DNA of 64,000 nt from Rhodocytophaga rosea (lineage in GTDB: Bacteria; Bacteroidota; Bacteroidia; Cytophagales; 172606-1). Shown in pieces: positions 28,238-37,529 of the stretch. The stretch is from contig NZ_CP048222.1 of the NCBI RefSeq assembly GCF_010119975.1, positions 3,800,501 to 3,864,500 on the forward strand, written 5' to 3'. The translations under genes and the position numbers were made by a program. The notes under the pieces are model-generated. The model made no database searches, was not told the origin of the DNA, and worked only from the letters and a program-made list of their open reading frames with translations. The number at the start of each line of letters is the position of its first letter. The stretch's first letter is position 1.

Positions 28238-30418
28238 ATGAAAAAATTAGTGCCAGCTTTTATCTTAATTGTCTTTTTTGGATGTTTTCATAAACAGATC
28301 ATCTCCTCTTTTAATTCTGTTAAATCAATAAGGCTGCAAAGTGATTTAGCGTTTATCTCTTCCCATTCTGTTCCGTCAAAACAAATAGTACTTACTAGCA
28401 ATACTCAGCCATTTACAACTATACAGCAACGCAACACAGAAGCTTCCTTAAATGATTTGCTGTTTTTTCCTTTGCCTTTTTTGCAACAGGATGCAAATCC
28501 TATAATTATCCCTTTACGTATTGGCGCACTTGACTCACAAGCTAATAATAAGGCGGCTCAGTTGCTTGATAACAGAATTACGCCTGTTTCCGGACTTGAA
28601 AAGGAATTAACCAACCCTGCATCATTGCTATTGCAATATAACTTATATGAAAAGGCTATAACTGTAGTAAAAAATAAGCAAACGTTGCTGCCTTTCCGTA
28701 ATCTGGATACCCTGACATTTGCTTCTTTAACTATTGGAGAACCTAAGGGTAATACATTTCAAAACTACTTATCTAAATATACTTCATTTCAACACTTTGC
28801 TGTAGCTGGTAAAGAGATAAGTGAAAAAGAATCTGAGACTTTATTATCCACTTTGGGTAACTATAAAGTGGTAATTATCGGCCTCCATAATGTAAATTCG
28901 TCTGCATTACAAGCCTATGGTATTTCTCAAGCTTCCCGTACACTCATCGAACGCCTCCGGACTAAAACTGATGTAGTGTTGGCGGTGTTTGGTTCTCCTT
29001 ATAGTTTGAAGTATTTCGATAGGGTAGAAAACCTGGTTTGTGCCTATGACAATAACAGCATTACTCAAAAGATTGTACCTCAGATCCTATTCGGCGCCAT
29101 TCCTGCCAGTGGGAAACTTCCGGTTACAGTAACAGCCGGGCTAAAAGCAGGAGATGGTGTAAACACAGTATCATTGAAGCGTTTAGGCTATAGCATTCCT
29201 GAGCAGGTTGGTTTACATTCTGCTACACTCCGGCGGATTGATGATATGGTAGACAATTACATTCAGGACGGAGTAATGCCAGGAGCGCAGGTATTGGTAG
29301 CAAAGAATGGAAAAGTCGTATTCGAAAAAGCATATGGGCATTTAACCTATGAAGAGAAAACTCCTGTTACTACTCATACCATATACGATCTAGCCTCAGT
29401 TACAAAAGTGGCTGCTACTTTACAGGCCGTCATGTCACTGGATGCACAAGGTAAATTAGATATAAACCAGAAAGCTTCCTATTACCTCCCTGAGTTAAAA
29501 AATACCAATAAAGAGGATATGTTTATTCGCGATCTCTTATTGCACCAGGCTGGTTTACTGGCTTTCCAGGATCACTGGACTAAAACAAAAACTGAATCAG
29601 GTCTGGATTCTTCCTATTATAGTACAAAATCTGGCCCCGATCACCCAGTTATGGTTGCCCCCGGTTTGTATGGCATTGCTTCATTGAAAGATTCTCTCTG
29701 GCAATGGACACTTCAATCCAGATTATTAAAGAAACCATCTCCTCATAAAAAATATACCTTCCGGTACAGCGATATAGGATTTGACATATTACAGCAAGTA
29801 GTAGAACGTTTGGCTGAGCAACCTCTGGATACCTATTTAAATCAGACTTTCTACCAGCCTCTTGGTTTGGATGAACTCACCTTTAACCCCTTACATACAT
29901 TTGATGTAAATAACATTGCCCCTACGGAAATGGACAACAGATTCAGAGGAGTTCTCGTGAGAGGTACCGTACATGACCAGGAGGCGGCTTTAATGGGTGG
30001 CGTTGCCGGCCATGCAGGATTATTTGGTACGGCTAATGATCTGGCAGTGTTAATGCAGATGAACTTACAAAACGGATTTTATGGCGGTAAGCAGTATTTG
30101 TCGGATCAAATAGTTCCTCTATTTACCAAAACTCAACAGCCAAATAACAAAAGAGGTTTAGGCTGGGATAAATTGCAACCCGGCGAAAATGTATCTACAC
30201 TTATTTCGGCCAATGCATTTGGTCATACAGGATTTACCGGCACTTGTGTTTGGGTAGACCCAGATGAAGACCTCATTTATATTTTCTTATCTAACCGGGT
30301 GTATCCAACTGTTAATAATACAAAATTAGCCCGTTACAAAGTCAGAGAAAAAATACAATCTGTTGTGTATAGTGCGATGGGCGCTCCGGATGGTTATGTA
30401 GCCGGATTGGAAAAATAA
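28238..30418 (+). CDS. Serine beta-lactamase-like hydrolase with a glycosidase-family-3 C-terminal-like module
   Basis: A 726-residue exported protein (N-terminal hydrophobic segment MKKLVPAFILIVFFGC). Residues about 130-320 resemble the C-terminal alpha-beta domain of glycoside hydrolase family 3, ending in the typical IPASGKLPVTV. Residues about 325-715 are a beta-lactamase/penicillin-binding-like hydrolase: the SxxK motif is SVTK (387-390), YSD (about 511) takes the YxN position, and HTG (about 661) is the third motif. Bacteroidota commonly fuse an entire family-3 N-acetylglucosaminidase to this hydrolase; here the N-terminal glycosidase catalytic domain is absent, replaced by about 120 low-conservation residues. 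Likely a periplasmic or lipid-anchored peptidoglycan or ester hydrolase. Start at 28238 chosen by the signal-like N-terminus. Confidence 0.85.
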   Translation: MKKLVPAFILIVFFGCFHKQIISSFNSVKSIRLQSDLAFISSHSVPSKQIVLTSNTQPFTTIQQRNTEASLNDLLFFPLPFLQQDANPIIIPLRIGALDSQANNKAAQLLDNRITPVSGLEKELTNPASLLLQYNLYEKAITVVKNKQTLLPFRNLDTLTFASLTIGEPKGNTFQNYLSKYTSFQHFAVAGKEISEKESETLLSTLGNYKVVIIGLHNVNSSALQAYGISQASRTLIERLRTKTDVVLAVFGSPYSLKYFDRVENLVCAYDNNSITQKIVPQILFGAIPASGKLPVTVTAGLKAGDGVNTVSLKRLGYSIPEQVGLHSATLRRIDDMVDNYIQDGVMPGAQVLVAKNGKVVFEKAYGHLTYEEKTPVTTHTIYDLASVTKVAATLQAVMSLDAQGKLDINQKASYYLPELKNTNKEDMFIRDLLLHQAGLLAFQDHWTKTKTESGLDSSYYSTKSGPDHPVMVAPGLYGIASLKDSLWQWTLQSRLLKKPSPHKKYTFRYSDIGFDILQQVVERLAEQPLDTYLNQTFYQPLGLDELTFNPLHTFDVNNIAPTEMDNRFRGVLVRGTVHDQEAALMGGVAGHAGLFGTANDLAVLMQMNLQNGFYGGKQYLSDQIVPLFTKTQQPNNKRGLGWDKLQPGENVSTLISANAFGHTGFTGTCVWVDPDEDLIYIFLSNRVYPTVNNTKLARYKVREKIQSVVYSAMGAPDGYVAGLEK

Positions 30419-30864
30419 CACTGTTTAATAAAATACTTAACTATTTACTTTGCAGCTAACTAGTTGTATTATAGAGTGTTTTAATCATTAAAACATCTTA
30501 ACATTTTCCGCCATAGATGCTGTATTAGCTATTTGTCATCTGACTTTCAATAATAAACTTACTGCTCTATGAACCATTTTAGAGAGGTGTTTTAGGTGTA
30601 AAAAATAAGTAGCTAAAAAAAAATACAAAATATTTTTCAGCAATAGACAATAATTCCAAAAATCAGGAGTTAACTAATTGTTTGATTTATGGGAAAGCCG
30701 GTTCAATTAATAATTAATTCCGGTACGGACGCCTTTATAATATACACTTTTGCATGATGTAATGGCCTGCTTAATGGCAGCCAGCTTTTAGTTAAATAAT
30801 AAAAATGATATGTTGATGAAACAAGACTTTACTATCAACTTAAAAGGCTTTTCCATGTTAGCTA
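30419..30864. other. Intergenic region downstream of the serine hydrolase
   Basis: AT-rich, with no conserved gene. A 32-codon frame, ATG 30810 to TGA 30908 (begins MLMKQDFTINLKGF), is the only small frame of note; it overlaps the hairpin at 30865 and has no ribosome-binding site or recognised relatives, so I do not call it a gene. Confidence 0.4.
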
Positions 30865-30899
30865 AAATAAATCCTGGTTTTATTGACCGGGATTTATTT
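30865..30899 (+). terminator. 14-bp hairpin in the 644-bp gap
   Basis: AAATAAATCCTGGT (30865-30878) pairs with ACCGGGATTTATTT (30886-30899), including one G-U pair, around a 7-nt loop, with ACATTTTG following. It is nearly 450 bp past the serine hydrolase stop, so it may end an independent short transcript rather than that gene. Confidence 0.5.
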
Positions 30900-30987
30900 A
30901 CATTTTGAATAATTCAATTTTCCTTGCTTATTCTTTACGCACTTTGTTTTTAAAGGTAGCCGTATTTAAAATAGCGTTAATTGTTTT

Positions 30988-31049
30988 TTACAGTATAAAA
31001 GTAAAGGGGCTTATCAATATTGATAAACCCCTTTACTTTTATACTGTAA
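30988..31049 (-). terminator. 62-nt near-perfect palindrome downstream of the propeller-barrel gene
   Basis: Positions 30988-31049 fold back on themselves with a single mismatched pair (C31010/A31027): TTACAGTATAAAAGTAAAGG on the left and its complement on the right. It begins 14 nt past the stop codon of the minus-strand gene ending at 31063, which it probably terminates; A/T flanks would allow action in both directions. Confidence 0.8.
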
Positions 31050-31062
31050 TTATCTATGCCAA

Positions 31063-34000
31063 TTAGAAATCATACCCGAATGTGAGGTAGTATTTTGGAC
31101 CGCTCGGAACAAAATCTTCTACTCCCCACGCTACATCGAATTTTACATAATAACCCAGTAACAAGGTACGTATACCAGCACCATGTCCGGATAAGAATGG
31201 GTTTTTGAAGTTAGTTACAGAAGCCTCGAACGCATTGCCATTTCCGCCTCTTACAATGGTATTTAAACTGTTCTGTCTGCTGAATGGACCTTTACCTGTC
31301 CAGGCGGCTCCAATATCGGTGAAGGCCACTAGTTGCAGGTTCTTGAAGAAGTTAGAAGTAATAGGTCCCCGGTAGAAGTACTTGATAACAGGAAATCTGA
31401 ATTCAGCATTAAATAATAAAAATTTATTGCCAAATAACTTGTTATAGTTAAATCCACGAAGAGGTGTAACAAACTCTATAAAAAGCAGGTCCCGGTTATC
31501 GTAGGTAGAAGCAATATCCAGGGGATTACCTCTATCATGGTCTTGCTTCTGGTTAAAAATCCAGTTATCCATTCCACCCTGCAGGTAGTTCTTTTTATCT
31601 CTACCGCCAAATTGCCCATAAGCTAGTCTGGTTGCAAAAATAATGTCCCTATGAATTTTTTTATAGTTGCGCAGATCAATAGTCAGGTTATCAAAACTCT
31701 GGGAAGGATTATTAATGGCCTGGTAATTTTCAAAACGGATTTTCATCCTGGTCCCTTCAATCATATTTAAGCCGTTTACAGTAGTATTGTCAAATACGTA
31801 TTCTGCCCGTATACCAGCAAAAGAAGTATTTTTATCTCCCAGCCCTATCTGTTGCGGACTTAAGCCAGTTTCAGTAAATCTGGTAGCTGCATAAAAAGGA
31901 GCCAGAGTAACCCTACTGGAAACGTTAAATGGATAAGATGCACTAAGCTGCACTTTATTTAAAGTATAGCGCTGATAAACATTCTCCTTGCTCTGGAAAA
32001 TAGTTTTTTTATCGAATCGCACACCAAAATCTATGCGGTTTTTCAGATACTGGTATTCGCCAAAAAAGTTACTGCTGCGTAAATCAGTAATGCCCAACAT
32101 ACCGCCATAAATTTTATGGTCTTCCAGAATATCATTCATATTAATGGTGAACAATACACCCAAACCCCTTAAGGGATCAATCAATACAGAAGAAATAATA
32201 TTGTTGGCACTAAAACGGCTCTGATAGGGAAAAGGCCCTTGTACTGATATATTTTGTTTACGGGCATTGTTGGCAATCGGAGGATTTAATAAAGTACGGC
32301 GGTTGCGGTTGTCAGTATCATCTTTAGGTTTCTTTACATCGGCATCAAACTGATAGTTATCAGTATCAACTTCACCCTCTTCCAGATCCAATTTGCTGGC
32401 TACCGGGACTGTAAGAGAATCTTTTCTTATACCAGAAGGCTCTGTATTGGTTGGTGTTGTAATGGTGCTGGCAGGTGCTGTTCCATTGCGGTCATCCAGC
32501 ATTTCGGTTCGCCTGGTTCTAACGATAGAAGAAGCAGTAGTAAAATCATGACCTGCGTCAAAACCTATGTAATTGTTTCCATTTTTAATAGTCAGGAACG
32601 CCAAACCATTGGATGGCAGGTGCAGGTCATACGATTGAATATTCTGCTGAAAACCACTTATCTGTACTACAGTTTTATCTCCTGAACTGTACTTGTACAA
32701 GTTTTTGATACCATTCTCATCATTGAGATAAAAAATGGTGTTATCTGCTGCAATTGCCTGTGTCTCATTACCTGAAGATCCGGCGATTCTGGTGATGGTA
32801 GTAGCGGATGTGGCCGGATCATATAGAAATAAATCGAAATCTTTCTCGATAAGCTGGAAGCCGGTACGGTTTAATTGTAAGGAATCACTGCTACGGTTAG
32901 AACTAAAGACAATAGCCGTAGTAGAATTAGGCATAAACTGCGGATCTATATCATCATACAAGTCATTGGTAATCTGCTTAATTGAATTCCTGTTTAAGTC
33001 GAATACAAATACATCATTGCGGCCGTTGCGGGAAGCACTCAGTACCATGGCTGATCCATCATCGGAAATATCGAAAGCCTGTATCTGATTGAAGCTCTCC
33101 AGAGATTTTCTTACTTTTTTACGAGGCAGCCTCCGGGAATTTATGTCATACAAACTTAACAGGTTCTTTCCCTCTTTCACATGAACAACAGCAAGTGTTG
33201 TATTATTTCTCCAGTCTACCAGCGGTATATTAGGATTTATGCGTTGATTAATAACTTTAGATCCACCCATCATGATAGTTTTGCCTCTTTTTCTACCAGT
33301 TTCGCGGATATTTATTTTATAACGTCCTTTATTGTTTTCAGAATAAGCCATATATTTTCCATCAGGGCTAATGGCCATCTGGTTGTATAAAAACTTATTC
33401 CGCTTGTTCTTACGGACAATAAAATCAGGTTGAGGTAATTGATAGGCACCGGTTACTGTACCAGACATTGACGTATAATATTTTCGCCACTCGCCAATAA
33501 ACTGGTTATAAGAAATACCCAAGGTGCTGGCAATACTGCTTTCTTCATTGCGGATGATACGGGTAAGATTCAGGATGTTGGAAATATTAGAGCGTCCATA
33601 TCGTTCAGCAATAAAGTTCCAGATAGATTGGCCTGTCAGAACGGCCCGGTCGCCAGCTAATACAGAGGGCTTGCGTAAATTTTTATTTACTACAGCGTCC
33701 CGCATATAATCATCCATTTCCAGGCTCCATCCTTCAGCTACATAAGCAGCCGCTCCAGACATAAACCATTCCGGTAAAGTAAGCAGGTAAGAACTTTGCA
33801 CCATATCCCGCAAGCTTCCGCCAAACATCATTTCTGTAATAAAAATGCGGGCAATTCCCAGGCTGAGTTCTTTCTTAAAATCTGCCTGGCTACCAGTATA
33901 CGGAATTTCTACCCTGGATTTAATGAAATTGGTTTGTCCGCCACTTACAAAATTATCGTCTTCCAGGCCCACATTGCTTTGTTGCAGGTCGGTAATAGAA

Positions 34001-34284
34001 TTGTAAATGAAAATCTTGGTTTTGGAATAGGGAGTATATCCCAGCATATCGGCAATACGGTCGAAGTCAGATTCGGCGTACCGGGCAGCAAAATTGGCAA
34101 TCTCCGTACCTTCTTGATAAAAGAATATTTCAAAATTGGTGGTTGACAGCATTTTCCAGTTAAAATTTTTATGCTGTACCCGGTTTCTGCCAAACGTTTC
34201 CCAGGTATTCTGAGGCAAAGCCTGATGAGCAAAAAAACTTAGCAAAACCGTAAAAAGTATGCTTTTGATAAGCTTATTAAACAT
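31063..34284 (-). CDS. Outer-membrane protein: inactive peptidase-like domain, WD40/PD40 propeller, beta-barrel
   Basis: A 1,073-residue protein with a signal peptide (to about 25, AHQALPQ). Residues 28-270 resemble the peptidase-MA (gluzincin) domain, but the zinc motif is lost: LGIAR (142-146) replaces HExxH, and WFMSG (173-177) replaces the WxxEG that supplies the third ligand. Next is a TolB/WD40-like propeller (about 300-600, repeated ISPDGKYMAYSEN, ISDDGSAMVLSAS), a low-complexity linker, and a surface-antigen (D15-like) 16-strand-type barrel to the C-terminal F (YYLTFGYDF). Probably an outer-membrane scaffold or transporter-like protein with unknown role. The paralogue at 61030 keeps the zinc site. 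It follows the oxidoreductase gene by only 3 nt, so the two are almost certainly co-transcribed. Confidence 0.85.
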   Translation of the reverse strand: MFNKLIKSILFTVLLSFFAHQALPQNTWETFGRNRVQHKNFNWKMLSTTNFEIFFYQEGTEIANFAARYAESDFDRIADMLGYTPYSKTKIFIYNSITDLQQSNVGLEDDNFVSGGQTNFIKSRVEIPYTGSQADFKKELSLGIARIFITEMMFGGSLRDMVQSSYLLTLPEWFMSGAAAYVAEGWSLEMDDYMRDAVVNKNLRKPSVLAGDRAVLTGQSIWNFIAERYGRSNISNILNLTRIIRNEESSIASTLGISYNQFIGEWRKYYTSMSGTVTGAYQLPQPDFIVRKNKRNKFLYNQMAISPDGKYMAYSENNKGRYKINIRETGRKRGKTIMMGGSKVINQRINPNIPLVDWRNNTTLAVVHVKEGKNLLSLYDINSRRLPRKKVRKSLESFNQIQAFDISDDGSAMVLSASRNGRNDVFVFDLNRNSIKQITNDLYDDIDPQFMPNSTTAIVFSSNRSSDSLQLNRTGFQLIEKDFDLFLYDPATSATTITRIAGSSGNETQAIAADNTIFYLNDENGIKNLYKYSSGDKTVVQISGFQQNIQSYDLHLPSNGLAFLTIKNGNNYIGFDAGHDFTTASSIVRTRRTEMLDDRNGTAPASTITTPTNTEPSGIRKDSLTVPVASKLDLEEGEVDTDNYQFDADVKKPKDDTDNRNRRTLLNPPIANNARKQNISVQGPFPYQSRFSANNIISSVLIDPLRGLGVLFTINMNDILEDHKIYGGMLGITDLRSSNFFGEYQYLKNRIDFGVRFDKKTIFQSKENVYQRYTLNKVQLSASYPFNVSSRVTLAPFYAATRFTETGLSPQQIGLGDKNTSFAGIRAEYVFDNTTVNGLNMIEGTRMKIRFENYQAINNPSQSFDNLTIDLRNYKKIHRDIIFATRLAYGQFGGRDKKNYLQGGMDNWIFNQKQDHDRGNPLDIASTYDNRDLLFIEFVTPLRGFNYNKLFGNKFLLFNAEFRFPVIKYFYRGPITSNFFKNLQLVAFTDIGAAWTGKGPFSRQNSLNTIVRGGNGNAFEASVTNFKNPFLSGHGAGIRTLLLGYYVKFDVAWGVEDFVPSGPKYYLTFGYDF

Positions 34285-34287
34285 ATG

Positions 34288-35385
34288 TTATAAAAGGTGA
34301 TTGTTCAAATTAGTGGATTTGTAATATAACGAAAAGAAGCGATTTATGTGCGTTTCTTTGTCTAATTCTTTATCTTCTTCCAGGTGTTCATAGAAATGCC
34401 GGGCATAAAAAGGAGCCAGTGAAACCCCTTTTGTACCTAATCCATTGAAAATGCCAAGTGCCGGATGTTCCGGATGTAACCCGAGAAAAGGCCTGCGGTC
34501 TTCACTCGCCGGACGAATGCCTGCCTGTTGCCCAGTTATTCTATAAGGTAACTTTATCAATCTGGCTAATTTATCTTCCAGTTCTTCACGAGCCTGCAAA
34601 GTGGTTTCCCAATCAAGATTGTCCCACTTATAAGTAGCGCCTACTTTGTACATATCATTTCCAAGAGGCAATACGAAAACCCCTTGATTAATGATATTGT
34701 TTGTTTGAAGACCTGGCATCTTTAGCGTTAATAATTCGCCTTTTACCTCATTAAAAGGCAGCCAGTTGAAGTACGGATTCTGGGACACAAAAGTACCCTC
34801 ACAAAATAAAATTTTTTTTGCCTCTATACCTTGCCAGCTTACTTTATCATTTTCCAGCACAATATCCTCATATGTAAAAGGCTGTTCTGTGTACATATTA
34901 CCCTGCAAAAAGTATTTTTTTGCTGCCTCCAACATCAGCCCAACATTTACAAACCCTGCTCCTTTGATTTCAAGGCCTCCAAACGGATTATGAATGCCTG
35001 ACGTGTAAGCGCTTGTATCGAATTGAGTACTGGTATATGCTGATAGTTCCGGAGAGGAGGTTTTGGCTGTCCAGGCATTTTGCTCTTCAATAGAAGTAAA
35101 AGGCCGGTAAATATCTCTGGAATGGAGTATAGATATACCTAATGTTTGCTCCATCTGTTGGTAGAACTGATAAAGATATGGAAAGATCAACCCAGCTTGC
35201 CAGGTTCTGGCCAGCCTTTTACCAGTGACTGGGTTAAAAATACCAGCGGCAACTTTAGAGGATGTATCCGGATTGGAATCATCTATAATCAGTACCTTTT
35301 TTTTCTGGCTGATCAGTGTATAAGCAAGTACGGTTCCGGCTATGCCCTGGCCTACAATAATATAATCTGTTTGTTTAGGTAGCAT
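34288..35385 (-). CDS. FAD-dependent oxidoreductase of the D-amino-acid oxidase family
   Basis: A 365-residue flavoprotein. The N-terminal dinucleotide-binding motif is YIIVGQGIAGTVLAYTL (GxGxxG), followed by SSKVAAGIFNPVTGKRLARTW, and the C-terminal FAD-contacting segment is IFNGLGTKGVSLAPFYA. This layout fits the DAO/glycine-oxidase (ThiO-like) group; the substrate (an amine or amino acid) is not predictable. I use the ATG at 35385 (MLPKQTDYIIVG); the frame extends three codons further to a TTG. It is encoded between argH (58 bp upstream) and the barrel protein gene (3 nt downstream). Confidence 0.85.
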   Translation of the reverse strand: MLPKQTDYIIVGQGIAGTVLAYTLISQKKKVLIIDDSNPDTSSKVAAGIFNPVTGKRLARTWQAGLIFPYLYQFYQQMEQTLGISILHSRDIYRPFTSIEEQNAWTAKTSSPELSAYTSTQFDTSAYTSGIHNPFGGLEIKGAGFVNVGLMLEAAKKYFLQGNMYTEQPFTYEDIVLENDKVSWQGIEAKKILFCEGTFVSQNPYFNWLPFNEVKGELLTLKMPGLQTNNIINQGVFVLPLGNDMYKVGATYKWDNLDWETTLQAREELEDKLARLIKLPYRITGQQAGIRPASEDRRPFLGLHPEHPALGIFNGLGTKGVSLAPFYARHFYEHLEEDKELDKETHINRFFSLYYKSTNLNNHLL

Positions 35386-35443
35386 TCCCTGCAATTTACG
35401 CAGATAAAGCCATATGCAGAATAATTGTAAAGTATAAAGAAGT

Positions 35444-36775
35444 TTATTCTACAAGTCTGGAAATAGCAGATTCATATGCCTGAAAGTTAAAATTTGCTAT
35501 AACACGTTCCATTTCAGTTTTAATCTGCTTATTATATAAGTTTCCAATACTGCCCTCATGCGTATGGTGAATATCTGTAGAGGATTTGTAACTGCCTGAA
35601 GCAATCTCTTTGCCTACCTGCTGATATGCTTCCCGGAAAGGAATACCTTGCAATACCAGTTCATTCACCCGTTCTACACTAAAGAGATAGGCGTATTTTT
35701 CATCCTGGAGAATATTTTGTTTTACCTGGATATGTGCCAGCATAAAATGTGTAATTTCCAGGCAACTCAGCAACTCTTCAAAAGCCGGCATCATAATTTC
35801 TTTGGTCAATTGCAAATCGCGATGGTAGCCGGAAGGCAGATTAGTAAGAAGCAGGTTGAATTCCTGCGGCAATACTTTCAAACGGTTGGTACGTCCTCGT
35901 AACAGTTCAGCTACATCCGGATTTTTCTTATGCGGCATAATACTGGAACCGGTAGTCAATTCATCGGGAAGGGTAAGGAAACCAAAATTCTGGCTATTGT
36001 ACAGGCAAATATCCATTGCCATTCTGGCAAGTGTAGAAGCGACAGAGGCAAGCGCTGTACACACGGTTTGTTCCGTTTTACCACGGCTCATCTGGGCATA
36101 CACCACATTATAATGCATAGATTCAAACCCCAGTAGTTGGGTAGTTAAGGTGCGGTTGAGTGGAAAAGATGAACCATAGCCAGCGCCGGAACCCAGGGGA
36201 TTTTTATTTGTAATTTTATAAGCTGCCTGCAATAGTTGCATATCATCGAGCAGACTTTCAGCATAGGCACCAAACCACAGCCCAAATGAGGAAGGCATGG
36301 CGATTTGTAAGTGCGTATATCCTGGTAAGAGTATATCTTTGTGACGGTCGCTTAATTCCAATAGCAAATGGAACAATTGCAAGGTTTCCTTTACCACTCT
36401 CTGCAAGCGGTTGCGCATAAATAACTTGAGGTCTACCAGAACCTGATCGTTGCGTGAACGTCCGCTATGAATCTTTTTGCCGGTTTCTCCCAGTTTTCTG
36501 GTTAGAAGCAATTCAACCTGCGAATGAACATCTTCTACCCCAGATTCGATTGCAAAGTTCCCATTTTGAATGTCTTTATATATGTTTTTAAGCTCTTTCT
36601 GCAGATCTTCGAGTTCGTCTTTTGTCAGCAATCCAATGGTTTGCAGCATTTGTGTATGTGCCAGGGAACCCAATACATCAAATTCTGCCAGGTACAAGTC
36701 TAATTCGCGGTCTTTGCCTACGGTAAAAGTTTCAATTTTTTGGTTCAGTGGATAATCTTTTTGCCAGAGCTTCAT
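35444..36775 (-). CDS. argH: Argininosuccinate lyase
   Basis: Splits argininosuccinate into arginine and fumarate, the last step of arginine synthesis. With the ATG at 36775 (MKLWQKDYPLNQKIETFTVG) it has 443 residues, the family norm; the frame extends 17 codons upstream without conserved sequence. Visible family blocks are VEDVHSQVELLLTRKLG, HSGRSRNDQVLVDLKLF and the fumarase-superfamily signature TTGSSIMPHKKNPD (about 275-288). No other arginine genes are in the window, so argH stands alone here. Confidence 0.97.
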   Translation of the reverse strand: MKLWQKDYPLNQKIETFTVGKDRELDLYLAEFDVLGSLAHTQMLQTIGLLTKDELEDLQKELKNIYKDIQNGNFAIESGVEDVHSQVELLLTRKLGETGKKIHSGRSRNDQVLVDLKLFMRNRLQRVVKETLQLFHLLLELSDRHKDILLPGYTHLQIAMPSSFGLWFGAYAESLLDDMQLLQAAYKITNKNPLGSGAGYGSSFPLNRTLTTQLLGFESMHYNVVYAQMSRGKTEQTVCTALASVASTLARMAMDICLYNSQNFGFLTLPDELTTGSSIMPHKKNPDVAELLRGRTNRLKVLPQEFNLLLTNLPSGYHRDLQLTKEIMMPAFEELLSCLEITHFMLAHIQVKQNILQDEKYAYLFSVERVNELVLQGIPFREAYQQVGKEIASGSYKSSTDIHHTHEGSIGNLYNKQIKTEMERVIANFNFQAYESAISRLVE

Positions 36776-36900
36776 GGAGGCTTGTTGGGATTGGATAAAT
36801 TTTTTACACGTATATTCTACTGGCAAATATACCTTGATTTTTCATTTTCTGATTTAGTATTTCGCTTTGATATCCTGCTGGAAAAAATGAGAAGTACAGC

Positions 36901-37347
36901 TTATCTATGAAAGACGAATGAGTTTATTTGCTGAATGAACACAGAAAATATAACGCCCCAGAAGAGGGCACTTCCCAGCATATAAAAGAAAATACGTTGC
37001 TTGGTTTCTCCAAATGAAGCGGCCATTACTGTTCCAATAATGGGGCTAAAGAAAACAGGTGTAAGAAAGGCAACTCCTTTTAATCCATACTTGCGCCATA
37101 TTTTTACCAGACGTCTGTTTTTAGGAGTGAAGAGTTTTCTTTTACCCTGCAAGCGGTTAAATATTTTTTGCTTAGCACTACTTCCTAATAAAGAAAATAT
37201 GAGAACACTGGTCATCATACCGGCCACCGTAAAAATAAATGTTTCCAGCCAAGTGAGCCCAGCCGCCGCTCCGGATATAGGACCACCAATAAATTTTACC
37301 ATACTTAGCAGGAATACTGTTACGTATTTGGCAACTTGTGTAACCAT
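36901..37347 (-). CDS. Small multi-helix membrane protein, DedA/small multidrug-export-like
   Basis: A 148-residue integral membrane protein with helices at about 7-28, 33-55, 90-115 and 120-142. The segment RKYGLKGVAFLTPVFFSPIIGTVMAASFG after a basic cytosolic loop resembles the small multidrug-export/DedA-like family (PF06695), whose transport role is not well defined. ATG start at 37347. It lies alone between argH and upp on the same strand with gaps above 100 bp on both sides. Confidence 0.6.
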   Translation of the reverse strand: MVTQVAKYVTVFLLSMVKFIGGPISGAAAGLTWLETFIFTVAGMMTSVLIFSLLGSSAKQKIFNRLQGKRKLFTPKNRRLVKIWRKYGLKGVAFLTPVFFSPIIGTVMAASFGETKQRIFFYMLGSALFWGVIFSVFIQQINSFVFHR

Positions 37348-37529
37348 TTGTTAAGTTGAGTGACAATAGTGAAATAATAGTATGTTAATTGTTAGGAAGT
37401 TAAACGTGTATGAACCGTTTAATGATTTACTTGTGATACGAAAATGTAAAGAATTTACATCTGCTTTTGGAGAAAATAGATAATCAGTGCCTGGTTAGGT
37501 TGAAAGGGATATAACATTCACATAAACAG

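Noticed and set aside
30810-30908. 32-codon small ORF in the 644-bp gap
   Set aside because: No ribosome-binding site, no relatives known to me, and its 3' half is the hairpin stem.
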